Shown one piece after another: positions 1 through 8,886 of a DNA stretch of 64,000 bases. A program made the translations under genes and the position numbers. How positions within the stretch are numbered: position 1 is the stretch's first letter; each line of letters opens with the position of its first letter. The notes under the pieces are model-generated. The model worked only from the letters and a program-made list of their open reading frames with translations. It ran no database searches and was not told where the DNA came from. This DNA comes from Ypsolopha sequella (lineage: Eukaryota > Arthropoda > Insecta > Lepidoptera > Ypsolophidae), in contig OW204010.1 in NCBI GenBank assembly GCA_934047225.1, positions 2,632,794-2,696,793 of the forward strand, read 5' to 3'.

Positions 1-180
1 GTTTTTGCTTTTAGTTAAAATGTTACATTCGGGGCATATCCAAGTCAGTTGTAAATCTTGAATTTGCGTTTTAAAAAGCACATTTGAAATACCAACGCAT
101 TGATAATGGTATTTTCCATTGCATCTAGTGCATTCTAAAAGTGCCGCAATATTTATATGTGTTCTGCAGGCTAAACACTC
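1..180 (-). pseudogene. PHD-finger fragment, probably transposon ORF1, cut by window edge
   Basis: Read on the minus strand, 60 codons stay open from 180 down to base 1. They show an ordered Cys/His pattern: CLAC, then CTRC, then H and C in YHYQC, and finally WICPEC. This is the C4HC3 spacing of a PHD zinc finger, including the Trp two residues before the last CxxC. Many insect non-LTR retrotransposons carry such a finger in ORF1, and the repeat-rich surroundings favour that origin. An in-frame TGA at 181-183 lies directly upstream, so this is a decayed fragment or an exon joined by splicing. A host chromatin reader exon cannot be excluded. Confidence 0.55.
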
Positions 181-216
181 TCATGGTTAAGACCTTATGC
201 TGTTTAATGGTATTAC

Positions 217-258
217 GGTAATTTTGGTATTTTTGGTAATTTTGGTAATTTTGGTATT
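217..258. repeat. Short tandem repeat (ggtaatttt)n
   Basis: About four imperfect copies of a 9-base unit of the form ggtaatttt or ggtattttt stand in tandem. It is a simple sequence repeat with no visible function. Confidence 0.6.
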
Positions 259-462
259 ACGTTTGTATGGATAATTAATTTTGCATCGGCCTCTTAATTA
301 AAACCGAATATAAAACTGTTATTTTTAATGTTCGAAAATAAACGTTTCTTAGATAAGAAATCTTAATTACCTATAATTATTATAGGTACTGCACAGTGTT
401 TGGTATACACTTGTGTAACATTTCGAATGCAGGTAAGTTTAAACAGAGTGAAATAATTTTAT

Positions 463-852
463 TTTCAATGCATGTACTCGTAAAGGCCCACTTTTTATGC
501 ATCAAAACCGAACAGAAAGTCGATTATTTTGCCCTAGGGCTTTATTATTATTATTTTTTTAATTGATTTACAATGGTTGGCTAACCTGCAGCCTTTCCTG
601 TGTACCATAAATGTCATACTTTTTTTCCACTGTTTAACGGCTCTGGATGCCTAGTCCTTTTGAGCCAATTACAATTTAAAGTTCACAAAATTATATTTGT
701 TTTATTTCCTCACACTATGCATTGAAAAACGTAGTATTATACACGGGCGTAAGAGCAATAAATTACTCGGTTACGTTTAAAACACTCGCTATGCTCGTGT
801 TTTAAATCGTCCTCGTAATTTATTCCTTTGCGCCCTTGTAGCAAACTACTGT
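463..852 (+). mobile_element. Interspersed repeat family A, copy 1
   Basis: About 390 bp match two other stretches (24763-25157 and 31683-32027). All start tttcaatgca.gt.ctcgtaaagg and end near cgcccttgtagca. The 3' part folds: acacgggcg at 741 pairs with the region ending cgcccttgt at 839, and an inner near-palindrome surrounds cactcgctatgctcgtg. There is no ORF. It is a non-autonomous element; no clear inverted termini or target duplication is seen, so its class is unresolved. Confidence 0.7.
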
Positions 853-970
853 TTCCGACTCCTCGGCAACTGCCCTCAACCATCCCCGGGAAGAGACGGC
901 TTTACATGATGTTAGTGAGAGCGACAGTGATGGTGCGTGTTGTGTGGTTGCAGGTAAAACGCTAGCCAGA

Positions 971-1942
971 ATGTGGCACCGAGCGCGCCTGGTCACCCTA
1001 CTCGCCACGGCCGGCCTGCTGCAGATATTACTACACGCCTTCTCGCTGTCGAAGACCAACAGTGTGCGACATGCCTCGTACCTCGCGGCGCGGGCAGCTC
1101 ACAACGTCACCGAGTCACGAGTGGTATTCACTCAGGACTTGTACGTGGCTGGATACTCGCACCCGCACCCCGAGATCTGCCCCTCGCTGGGCGCCAAGCT
1201 GCGGCTGCTGATCCTGGTGACGTCAGCGCCGTCACACTCACGCAAACGCGACGGCGTGCGGCTCACATGGGGGCACTACGCGGCGCGTCGTGACGTAGCG
1301 CTCGCCTTCGTGCTTGGCACGCCACTTGCCTCAATGGAGCCCGCAGTCGAAGCGGAAGATGCGCTTTACGGTGACCTAATCGTCGGAAACTCGGCCGATT
1401 CCTACTCGAACCTCACACTGAAGACGATCTCGATCCTCGAGTGGGTCGACACGTACTGCCCGCGAGTGCCGCGCCTGCTCAAGACCGACGACGACATGTT
1501 TATCAACGTGCCAAAGTTGCTCAAGTTCATTGATGCCAGTAAGAACGCGACGAAGACCATCTGGGGCAATGTGTTGCGAAGAAATATGCCGCGTCGCAAC
1601 CCCAAGTCCAAGTACTACTTACCCGTGGTAGAGTACCCGTTCATGAAATTCCCGGAGCACGCGACGGGCGCCGCGTACCTGGTGACGACAGACTGCGTGG
1701 GACCACTCCTGCGCAGCGCCGGCGCCGAGCCGTACCTGCGGTTCGAGGACGTGTTCGTGACGGGCGTGATCGCTGACCTGCTCGGACTGCGCCGCGAACA
1801 CGTGACAGAGTTCTACAACACGGTGATGCCACGGCAACCCTGCGTTATACCGAAGGGGCTCGCCATACACAATGTGCGGTACCACGAGCAATTCAACATG
1901 TGGAGCAAGTTGCTCGACGGCAGGACCAAGTGCCCCGAGTAG
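971..1942 (+). CDS. GT31 beta-1,3-galactosyltransferase-type glycosyltransferase
   Basis: 323 codons encode a Golgi type II membrane enzyme expected to transfer a sugar in beta-1,3 linkage from a UDP-sugar to a glycan acceptor. A hydrophobic anchor lies at residues 7-25. The family blocks are in order: RDGVRLTW (93-100), EDALYGDLI (129-137), YSNLTLKT (145-152), the KTDDDMF metal-binding DxD box (171-177), YPFMKFPEHATGAAYLV (222-238) and FEDVFVTG (258-265). Possible N-glycosylation sites are N45, N147 and N192. The open frame continues upstream to 944, but only through a GTG; the first ATG is 971, and cag at 951-953 looks like a 3' splice acceptor, so a 5' UTR exon probably lies upstream. Length matches the Brainiac/B3GALT range, but I cannot assign an orthologue. 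The exon is far more GC-rich than its surroundings. Confidence 0.9.
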   Translation: MWHRARLVTLLATAGLLQILLHAFSLSKTNSVRHASYLAARAAHNVTESRVVFTQDLYVAGYSHPHPEICPSLGAKLRLLILVTSAPSHSRKRDGVRLTWGHYAARRDVALAFVLGTPLASMEPAVEAEDALYGDLIVGNSADSYSNLTLKTISILEWVDTYCPRVPRLLKTDDDMFINVPKLLKFIDASKNATKTIWGNVLRRNMPRRNPKSKYYLPVVEYPFMKFPEHATGAAYLVTTDCVGPLLRSAGAEPYLRFEDVFVTGVIADLLGLRREHVTEFYNTVMPRQPCVIPKGLAIHNVRYHEQFNMWSKLLDGRTKCPE

Positions 1943-2302
1943 TCATTTTAAACAAAAACTTTTTTTCAAGCCAATCGATCCTGTTTCTTATGAGGATCAA
2001 AAGTCTCTACTAGACCGACTGAGGTTTGAGTACTAGAAATGTCAGAAATCGCAAAAAACTTTTCCCATACATTTCGGAAAAAGAGTCAAACCTCTAAATT
2101 AGCCAAACTTTTTGCTATGGGTAGATCCGCCATAATCCGCTATAAAGAATACTGGCTGAAAAAGTAGGTAAGTAAAAAAAAGTTATAATTTCAAACTTTG
2201 AATTCGATTCGAATTCTTGGGTTATTTCAGGTCATTCTTATGTTTGTGCTGAAAAAATTCTAGATTATTAGTTGTAATTTATGTTAAATGTTAATTAATA
2301 AA
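1943..2302 (+). promoter_or_regulatory. 3' UTR and poly(A) signal of the GT31 gene
   Basis: After the TAG stop at 1940-1942 comes AT-rich sequence without coding features, with a canonical AATAAA at 2297-2302. A 3' UTR of about 375 bases is therefore likely. From 2303 to 2740 I see only AT-rich DNA. Confidence 0.65.
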
Positions 2303-2740
2303 GTGAAACTACAAGTACAAGTGTTTTAATTCAAAATGTGTTTCAAGTTTCACCAAGTGCCGACAATCGCAAGTATAAATTTTGTAATTTATGTACTTCT
2401 TGTTAAAAAATGTGTTCTCCCTGGTTTGAAGAATCTAACAATACTACGTAAAAAAAAAATATATATTTCTTCCGGGAATATAATACACACTTATATCGAA
2501 ACAGAGTCCTCAGAAGCCATTCCAATATTGATAAATAAAATTCCAAAGATGGCTCTAAAAAAAGTTTTCATGTCGAGGTTTAAGATTATTAGGGCAAAAA
2601 CCCGTTTATATTATTTGTGGATTAAATTCTGTACAAACTTTATTAAAACTTTTAACAGGGCAGATATTTCATAGCACCATTGGTTATTTTTTCAAATAAT
2701 AAAATTAGTGAAAAAAGTTGTCATTTAGACTTTTTTCCAG

Positions 2741-2788
2741 GATCCGTCCCTCTCGCACACTGCGGGTCTTTCCGCGTGGAGCAACAGG
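2741..2788. repeat. Conserved 48-bp motif, copy 1
   Basis: The stretch beginning gatccgtccctctcgca and ending near tggagcaac recurs at 20495-20540 and, inverted, at 27855-27898. It is GC-rich within AT-rich DNA. It may be the surviving core of an old repeat; no coding content is seen. Confidence 0.55.
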
Positions 2789-2896
2789 GTAGTATGCAAG
2801 CGGAACCTATCCTCTTAAGCAACTATTTTAATAATTTTTGTTTTCTTTAAATCAAACTTTACCGTTTGATGAGCCTTTTGTAGAAGTCCAGACCAG

Positions 2897-3191
2897 CAGT
2901 GGCGTTCATATTTTTTTATTGTTATTCTTGACCAATTGCTTGCTTTGCGCTGGAAAAGCAAGCAATTGGTCAAGAATAACAATAAAAAAAAATATGAAAA
3001 AATTTAAATATCACTTTGAAAAAAAAAAAGTTTGTATTGGAAATTTTCACTCTGGGGTAGACATTGTCTACCCTGGCGTCATACAAAATGTTTTTTTTTC
3101 AAAGTGATATTTAAATTTTTTCATATTTTTTTTATTGTTGTTCTTGACCAGTTGTTTGCTTTTCCAGCAAAAAGTTCTGTGCACGCCACTG
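2897..3191. mobile_element. hAT-type MITE (CAGTGGCG family) with rearranged left arm
   Basis: The element begins CAGTGGCGT and ends ACGCCACTG, and is flanked by a perfect 8-bp target duplication cagaccag (2889-2896 and 3192-3199), the hAT hallmark. It is a large palindrome around two smaller hairpins: one at the left around gcttgctttgcgctgg, and a central gggtagacattgtctaccc. The left end has lost the sequence after CAGTGGCGT that relatives carry, and instead holds an inverted duplication of the subterminal region. No transposase is encoded. Relatives are at 6045-6280 and 46854-48044. Confidence 0.85.
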
Positions 3192-3199
3192 CAGACCAG

Positions 3200-4353
3200 T
3201 CCAGTATATTGTCCGGAATAGAGTGGTCGTTTAAACGAAAATCTTTAAGAGGGCGCCGAGCAAAATAATCTAAAACGACAGTCGCTGTTAATTTGATTTA
3301 TTTAATAATATTTAAATGATAAATAAATAAAATATATATTTATTATCACAGAGAATGTATCTACACTTCCGCCGCAGCGAATATTAAAAATAACTTATGG
3401 TGTAAAAAACAAATCTACCTAAAGTAGGCCCAAAATATAAAAAAGGTAAATTGGGGTTTTAGTCATTTCAATAACTTAACTGTCGAATTTTGTCTCAAAA
3501 ACAATTCAAGACAATCACAAACGTTATAAAATACAATTGGGCCGTTTCACATTTTTAAAATTTGGTCTGGAAAATTAAATGATTTTTTCTGTTAAATTCA
3601 ATAAATTCGACCACGATAAAAAACGGCCACGAGAGAACAAGCGAGGTGTCTAATCGTTCTACGCCCGGCGCAGGCTTAAACTGAACAGTGTTTTTTTAGA
3701 AAAAACGTTCAAGCACGTTTAAAATTACAAGCCCATTACGTCTAAAAACTTAGTCAAACATTCAGTCAGTCGCTACTGCCACGCCACCTGTTGTAAAACT
3801 TACGAACAATTTGGTGGTTTTCTTTACTATACAGGAAAACGTTTGTAAACGAAACTTAAATACGACCTAATGCAAAAACACTGTCATTTAAAAGTACAAG
3901 CTTAAGAACCCGCTCCGAATCGTACTTCATACATATCTAAAAACATTAATAACTCGCGAAAGTGGAACAATTCAATCAAATAAATTTTAGGCTTTCATTT
4001 AGACGTTCAATATAAAGCGGTGTATGTCCCTGATTTTTTTCACAAACATCGCGTTAAAGACCAGAAAAATATTGGTTTTTGCCCTAAAATCGGGTACTTT
4101 TACAAGGCTTCGTTAAGTGACTTATGAACATTTAACAAGTAAAGTAAGCACATAAACCACTTGGAAGTATCATCAATATTCTAATTAATTAAAACAGAAT
4201 AAAAAATAACAAGTAATCGAGGCACAATTAAGGTATTCGGAAATTATTATTATTTCCAACGCAAAGGGCGAGACTCGCTCAGCACAGTTCGAACGGCGTG
4301 GGGAAAGTGTGAGGCGCTTGTTTAGATCCGCCAGCCAAATATGCACTTTATTG
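3200..4353. other. AT-rich stretch, no gene recognised
   Basis: No ORF with recognisable content. If the terminal exon proposed at 4354-4416 is real, this may be its 3' UTR on the minus strand, since inverted poly(A) signals (tttatt) occur near 3297-3350. That is inference only. Confidence 0.3.
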
Positions 4354-4416
4354 TCACGATACGTCGCGCTTCTCATCGGAGTTGGAGTCGTACTGCACCG
4401 GGTTCTTAAACTCCAC
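4354..4416 (-). CDS. Possible last coding exon of an unrecognised gene
   Basis: On the minus strand a short frame reads EFKNPVQYDSNSDEKRDVS and then TGA (stop complement at 4354-4356). Its codon composition is balanced and more GC-rich than its surroundings. An AG that could be an acceptor lies at 4416-4417, but the preceding pyrimidine tract is poor. The acidic, polar tail resembles the C-terminus of a cytosolic or membrane protein, and I do not recognise it. It could equally be chance. Confidence 0.27.
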   Translation of the reverse strand: MEFKNPVQYDSNSDEKRDVS

Positions 4417-4462
4417 TACCATTTAAATTCAGCCATCTAATATAGCATAATAGACGACCAAA

Positions 4463-4636
4463 TTTGCATGGCAACAGAATTCAGGCCTACGCATCCAAAC
4501 GATAGCACTCTTACATTGGTCGTATGAAAATTAAGTTTAAAAATTCTATTACGCGATTTACTTTGCGTGGTAATAGAAATTAGGCTTACGCTTTTAAATG
4601 ATGGTATTTTTACATCGGTCGTATAAAATTTTCATT
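4463..4636. repeat. Diverged 99-bp-period tandem duplication
   Basis: Bases 4463-4532 and 4562-4636 align over about 70 bases (tttgc.tgg.aa.agaa.t.agg.ctacgc and ...cat.ggtcgtat.aaa). Many substitutions separate the copies, so the duplication is old. Confidence 0.6.
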
Positions 4637-4681
4637 AAAAACGTTTAAAATGACGACTTTCTTTTTAGTGTTTATTAGCTT

Positions 4682-5200
4682 TAGGGATGCAAACATCGCT
4701 CATAAAAACATCGATGCATCGATTCGATACATCTTGAGATCGGTCATAAAAACCGACCGACCGGACCGTTTTATGACCGAGGTATCGACGTTTTCTTTAG
4801 GTTTTTTGTTTATAACAAACACCATTCTTTAAATTTTATATATTTATTGTGTTTTTAAAACATTTTTATGTATTTAGCTCACAGCTCAGAAAACAACAAT
4901 CGTGTTCAAAAATGTCTACTATTTTGTGGGTTGTTCTAATTAATTCACTCACTACAGTCAAATCATGCAACTTAAACACATTTCTTCTCAACTTTTTTTA
5001 CTGTTCTGCACACGATTATTTTACATGAATGAAATGGCTTTTACTGACCTATACTCGTCATAAAAACATCGATCTAAACTAAACATCGTTCATGGATAAG
5101 ATAACATCGATGTATCGTTCATAAAAACATCGAGCAACATGGATGTTTTATGAACGATACATCGATGTTTCAAAACATCGCGGTATCGTTTGCATCCCTA
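4682..5200. mobile_element. Inverted-repeat element, TIR TAGGGATGCAAAC (hAT-like)
   Basis: A 13-bp perfect terminal inverted repeat (TAGGGATGCAAAC ... GTTTGCATCCCTA) bounds 519 bp. Inside, the motif cataaaaacatcga recurs in both orientations near each end, like subterminal transposase-binding repeats. The left flank attagctt and right flank atgagcgg match at only 5 of 8 positions, so the target duplication is decayed or the right flank was altered by the neighbouring element. No transposase is present. Confidence 0.65.
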
Positions 5201-5752
5201 ATGAGCGGTTTTCCAGACTGACCTTGATCAAGCTTTCAGAGGTAAACACAGATGGCGTTACCCTGCTTTCAAGTGTCAAAAAGCAAAGATATTTTTTTAA
5301 TCTGTGGGCAGCAAGATAAAAATCGTCAATTCAATTGTTAAATCCAACAACTCCCTTCACAAAGACATTCCTATTTTGTTGTGTTTATATTGTGTTGTTT
5401 TCTATCTGTATTACTTACGTTACGTTAATAGCTTGGTATTACCACAGATTATATAGTAGTTACTACGGTATTACATTCAAGTTTCAACATGGTCAGCCCA
5501 TGCGTTGTAGCTAATTGTAAAAATATAGGAACACACAGTTTAACTAATTACGGAAAGAACAATCTTAGCAATAATACATTTGAGGCATGGATTGACCATA
5601 AAAAACAAAGAAGCAAAGAAGAAGTGTCAAAATCATAAGAATCCAGTGTTGCCAGGAATACATTTTGTGACACTTTTAGTACAGGCTGCGCCATCTATTG
5701 AGTCGTTCGGTACTACTTTTTCTTTTTTAATTTGACTTTGAAAACCCCTCAT
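5201..5752. mobile_element. Short inverted-repeat element with a THAP-like ORF
   Basis: Starts aatgagcggttttc and ends gaaaacccctcatt, a 14-bp inverted repeat with one mismatch. It abuts the preceding element. The octamer attagctt is present both before that element (4674-4681) and straddling this one's right end (5751-5758), suggesting that both belong to one composite insertion. THAP domains are the DNA-binding domains of P-element transposases, which fits the small ORF inside, but the ends do not prove a P element. Confidence 0.4.
5489..5638 (+). pseudogene. THAP-like transposase N-terminal fragment
   Basis: 49 codons from ATG 5489. The start MVSPCVVANCKN has the Cys-x4-Cys and following Asn typical of a THAP zinc finger N-terminus. 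The rest (a Trp in FEAWIDHKK, then lysine-rich) ends at TAA 5636-5638 before the second half of the finger. It is likely a truncated P-type transposase or a THAP host fragment carried by the element. Confidence 0.35.
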
Positions 5753-5923
5753 TAGCTTTCATTGTTGGGCGGATGTAATTATATACTTTATGCGTTTTAG
5801 TTGCTTTACGTGATTAACTAGTGTTAATTTTTTTTTCAATTACCTAACGTCGTGTAAACAAAAAACTTTGTTAAATGTAGATAAGTGTAAATATATTTTG
5901 TGATTGTGTAAATAAACGTTAAA

Positions 5924-5992
5924 ATGTCTCGAAACAGCAGTGGAGTAGTGTGGAACTATTTTGAAAAACAGCTAGATAAAAAATCTGTGTAA
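5924..5992 (+). pseudogene. BED-finger-like hAT transposase start, broken
   Basis: From ATG 5924 the frame reads MSRNSSGVVWNYFEKQLDKK, close to the opening of a BED zinc finger (hydrophobic-Val-Trp-x-Tyr-Phe), as found at the N-terminus of hAT transposases. A stop follows at 5990-5992, just where the first Cys pair should be, so this is a remnant. The hAT-type MITE at 6045 stands right after it. Confidence 0.4.
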
Positions 5993-6044
5993 TTTTTGTA
6001 AAAAAAAAAACAATATCATACAAAACACAATAAATAACCTACAA

Positions 6045-6280
6045 CAGTGGCGTGCACAGAACTTTTTTCCGGAAAAGCAATCAGAAGTTCAAAAACGATA
6101 ATAAAAAATAATACATGAAAAAATTTAAATAACAATCGAAAAAAAATAGTTTGTATGAAAATGTTCAGTCATACAAACTTTTTTTTTTCAAAGTGTTATT
6201 TAAATTTTTTCATATTATTTTTATTGTCAATCTTGACCTTTTGATTACTTTTCCGGAAAAAAGTTCCGTGCACGCCATTG
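6045..6280. mobile_element. hAT-type MITE (CAGTGGCG family)
   Basis: 236 bp, starting CAGTGGCGTGCACAGAAC and ending GTGCACGCCATTG. The arms pair over about 70 bases with a small loop around tttgtatgaaaatgttcagtc. Flanks (acctacaa and ctagaaca) match poorly, so the target duplication is decayed. Non-coding. Confidence 0.75.
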
Positions 6281-6384
6281 CTAGAACAACACCAATTTAA
6301 GTTTCGATGTTTTTTCAGTTTGAAACACTGGTACTGGTTTTCTACACTATCCTTGAGTACATCCAAATATTTATAAATCTATCC

Positions 6385-7110
6385 CTCTTATTCTCCACAT
6401 TGGTTTTTAGAGGATTTCTCGAAATAGGTGCAATTAAATGAGCCAAAGTTTGTAATTTTTCAATCAGATTTTTAATGTCTACAATTTGATACCCATATTG
6501 TATTTTTATAAACATTTTTTTAATTTAATTTACTTTTTTTATATATATTTCTCATTTGTGCTCAACTTTTTTTTAATCGCTATAGTTTTCCTGTAATTGG
6601 TTAGTTATGATCTATAATCGTCATATTTTTCATATTTTTCGGTGTACCGGTTTCGGAGATAAGGGGGGGACGTACATATTTTTGTGGTTTTTTAAAGATT
6701 TTTGGAAACCAGTGCCAGTAGATATAGTAAATGTATATATATTAACATAAATTTTTGTGTATATATTATTGTTCAACTACTATTATTATATAAGTAATTA
6801 ATTAATGTATACTTAATATTGCTTGTTCTTTAATGTTTAGCATATTTTTAGTTTATTCCGTCTTGTTTAATTGTGTTCGAAATTTTTCAATAAGTGTTTC
6901 ACTTTTATGGAACTTTAGGTCTGTTTGTTATTGTCTATTTATTTTTTATTATATGTAAATGACTGTTTGTTTCCTAAATAAAATAAAATAAAATAAAAAT
7001 CAGCTTTTTAATTTCTACAATTTGCTACCCATGTTGTATTTTTAGGATAATATTTTTTATTTTTCTCACTTTTGTTTCTACGGAACCCTAAAAACCATTT
7101 TACTTTTAAT
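6385..7110 (-). repeat. Lepidopteran TTCCGTA-type interspersed repeat with an inserted retroposon tail
   Basis: Two pieces (about 6385-6725 and 7002-7110) share phrases with 29953-30860, 32035-32400, 44070-44730 and 46890-47130: tacaatttgatacccat, aatcgctatagtttt, ggagataaggggg and ggttttt.aaagat. Between them, about 6725-7001 ends in a (aataa)n tail at 6977-6999, as left by a LINE or SINE. No coding potential. I recognise the phrases as common in moth and butterfly genomes but cannot name the family. Confidence 0.55.
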
Positions 7111-7269
7111 TTCGAACCAATGTGCGTGAGGAGAAAAAGTTTCTCATGTATTTTGATCAACCAGTTGGTTTTGACAACCCTGCATTTTTTTGTTCAAAAA
7201 CCGTCATTTGATTTCTATGTATATTACGCTCAAAGATCGAAAACGCTCATTGAGCGAAAAAACAGCTCA

Positions 7270-7625
7270 TAACGCGTTACGGTCACTGTTACCCCTCGGC
7301 CATAGCTTCAGGCTCCGAGAGGCGCGCCAAGCGGTTCTTCTTGCGACGGCACCGGCGGAGAGAACAAATGTATGAAGTTGTATAGAGCCGGCCATGGGTC
7401 GCATCTCGCGCGTCTTGTCCGGCTTCGAGTGACTTGCGCTCTCTCGACGGCGGTGTGCGGGGAGGCGGGGAGCCGCGCCAGTGATCGAGTGCATAGGAAG
7501 AACCTAGTGTCGAGCGCGCTATACATCCGATGCGATGGAAGGCGCCGACGGGTGTCGTGGCAGAGCAAAGCCCGCCGCAAAAACCGCCTGGAAGCGCAGC
7601 AAGAAGCGCCGCCAGAAGCCTGAAG
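7270..7625. other. CpG-rich block, possible promoter or first exon
   Basis: This is a sharply GC- and CpG-rich island in AT-rich DNA. Frames are open on both strands because stops are rare in GC-rich sequence. The best plus-strand candidate is the ATG at 7535, with a Lys/Arg/Ala-rich start and no family I recognise. No convincing donor site is seen. It may be a transcription start region or the body of the element carrying the minisatellite. Confidence 0.3.
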
Positions 7626-7671
7626 CTATGGCCGACCGGTTAAACGTTTACATCGCAAAATTGGCTTGGTA

Positions 7672-7713
7672 CCATCCTCCCCGGTGGTTCATCCGCGGTA
7701 CCGGGGAGGATGG
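7672..7713. repeat. Perfect 14-bp-stem hairpin
   Basis: ccatcctccccggt (7672-7685) and accggggaggatgg (7700-7713) are exact reverse complements around a 14-base loop. It stands immediately before the minisatellite, whose units hold a shorter version of the same kind of hairpin (gtccccg ... cggggac). Confidence 0.8.
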
Positions 7714-7724
7714 GAAATAAGTGT

Positions 7725-8104
7725 CATCGTCCCCGGTGAGAGCCGCAACGGGGACGTTGACACAGATCAATTGCCATCGCAGTGCCATCGTCCCCGGTGA
7801 GAGCCGCAACGGGGACGTTGACACAGATCAATTGCCAACGCAGTGCCATCGTCCCCGGTGAGAGCCGCAACGGGGACGTTGACACAGATCAATTGCCATC
7901 GCAGTGCCATCGTCACCGGTGAGAGCCGCAACGGGGACGTTGACACAGATCAATTATCATCGCAGTGCCATCGTCACCGGTGAGAGCCGCAACGGGGACG
8001 TTGACACAGATCAATTGCCATCGCAGTGCCATCGTCACCGGTGAGAGCCGCAACGGGGACGTTGACACAGATCAATTGCCATCGCAGTACCATCGTCCCC
8101 GGTG
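7725..8104. repeat. 61-bp minisatellite, six units plus a partial seventh
   Basis: Units start at 7725, 7786, 7847, 7908, 7969, 8030 and 8091 (exact period 61). Each reads catcgtc.ccggtgagagccgcaa, then cggggacgttgacacag and a short variable part. Units 1-3 and the partial unit have gtccccgg, and units 4-6 have gtcaccgg, which breaks the internal 7-bp stem. Near-identity indicates recent amplification. From 8105 to 8487 I see no gene. Confidence 0.95.
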
Positions 8105-8487
8105 ATGGTGTCTATCAAGGAAGATGGCATAAACCAAGAGCTATTGTACCCGGTAAAACAAAGAGAGAGACAACGATGAAAATGAAAATATTGATCGATA
8201 CCATCAATATAAACAAAACATTAGGCTATATAACATACACAATACAAACAACTTTACAAAACAAAACTTTGATATAAGTGCGCGCCAATCTTTTAGTCGC
8301 CTCTGATTGAGTTACGAGTACAAGCTTGCGCAGGTACAGTCAAGGAAACAATAATATGAAAGGTTGATTATTAAATGTTTACTATAAGTGGGAAGTTGTA
8401 CTTGTTGTAGCTACCTATTTGATATATATTTATTATTTTAGTGCAATCTTAACTGTCTAAATAAAACAAATTAATATAAACACCATT

Positions 8488-8886
8488 TGTTCACGCCACA
8501 AGCGTGACGCATGCGGATGAGTAATTTCGCAACACAGCGCCTCGCGCCGAAGGACTCGTGCGTCGGCGCTGGTTCGCTCTCTTGCGCGGCGGACGTCTCC
8601 CGAAACACACGTGTGCACACTCGCGCCGCCGACACGCCGATAAATCGCTTACCTTGTGCTCATACCAGTGTCGTGTTCACATTACTCCACGAACCAATAC
8701 ATCCTGCTCAACCTGCCCAAGATCAGCCCAACAAGAAGGGACGCCACGCAGCGCATTCGCCGGCCCATCCAAAACCATCCAGAACAAAGGTTAGTTCACT
8801 CACGTTTCTTCCACAATTCTCCCGTGTCAACTCATCCATTTTCCCTTTCTCATCAGCTCTGCATTTCCTGTAACCTCGCGGTTACA
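8488..8886 (+). repeat. 5' LTR of BEL-1
   Basis: 399 bp, differing from the 3' LTR by a short indel near 8497 and about three substitutions. It is followed by atccttcgaacc, matching the primer-binding position of BEL-type leaders. The leader from 8887 to 10387 has no recognisable gene. Confidence 0.92.

Noticed and set aside
944..970. GTG-initiated extension of the GT31 protein
   Set aside because: GTG is not a normal start in animals, and cag at 951-953 looks like a splice acceptor; ATG 971 directly precedes the membrane anchor.
7535..7720. 61-codon ORF as a host gene
   Set aside because: No recognisable domain, no donor site, and it runs into the hairpin and minisatellite; open frames are expected in a CpG-rich block.
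7725..8104. CRISPR array
   Set aside because: Units are identical over the whole 61 bp with no variable spacers, and the DNA is eukaryotic.
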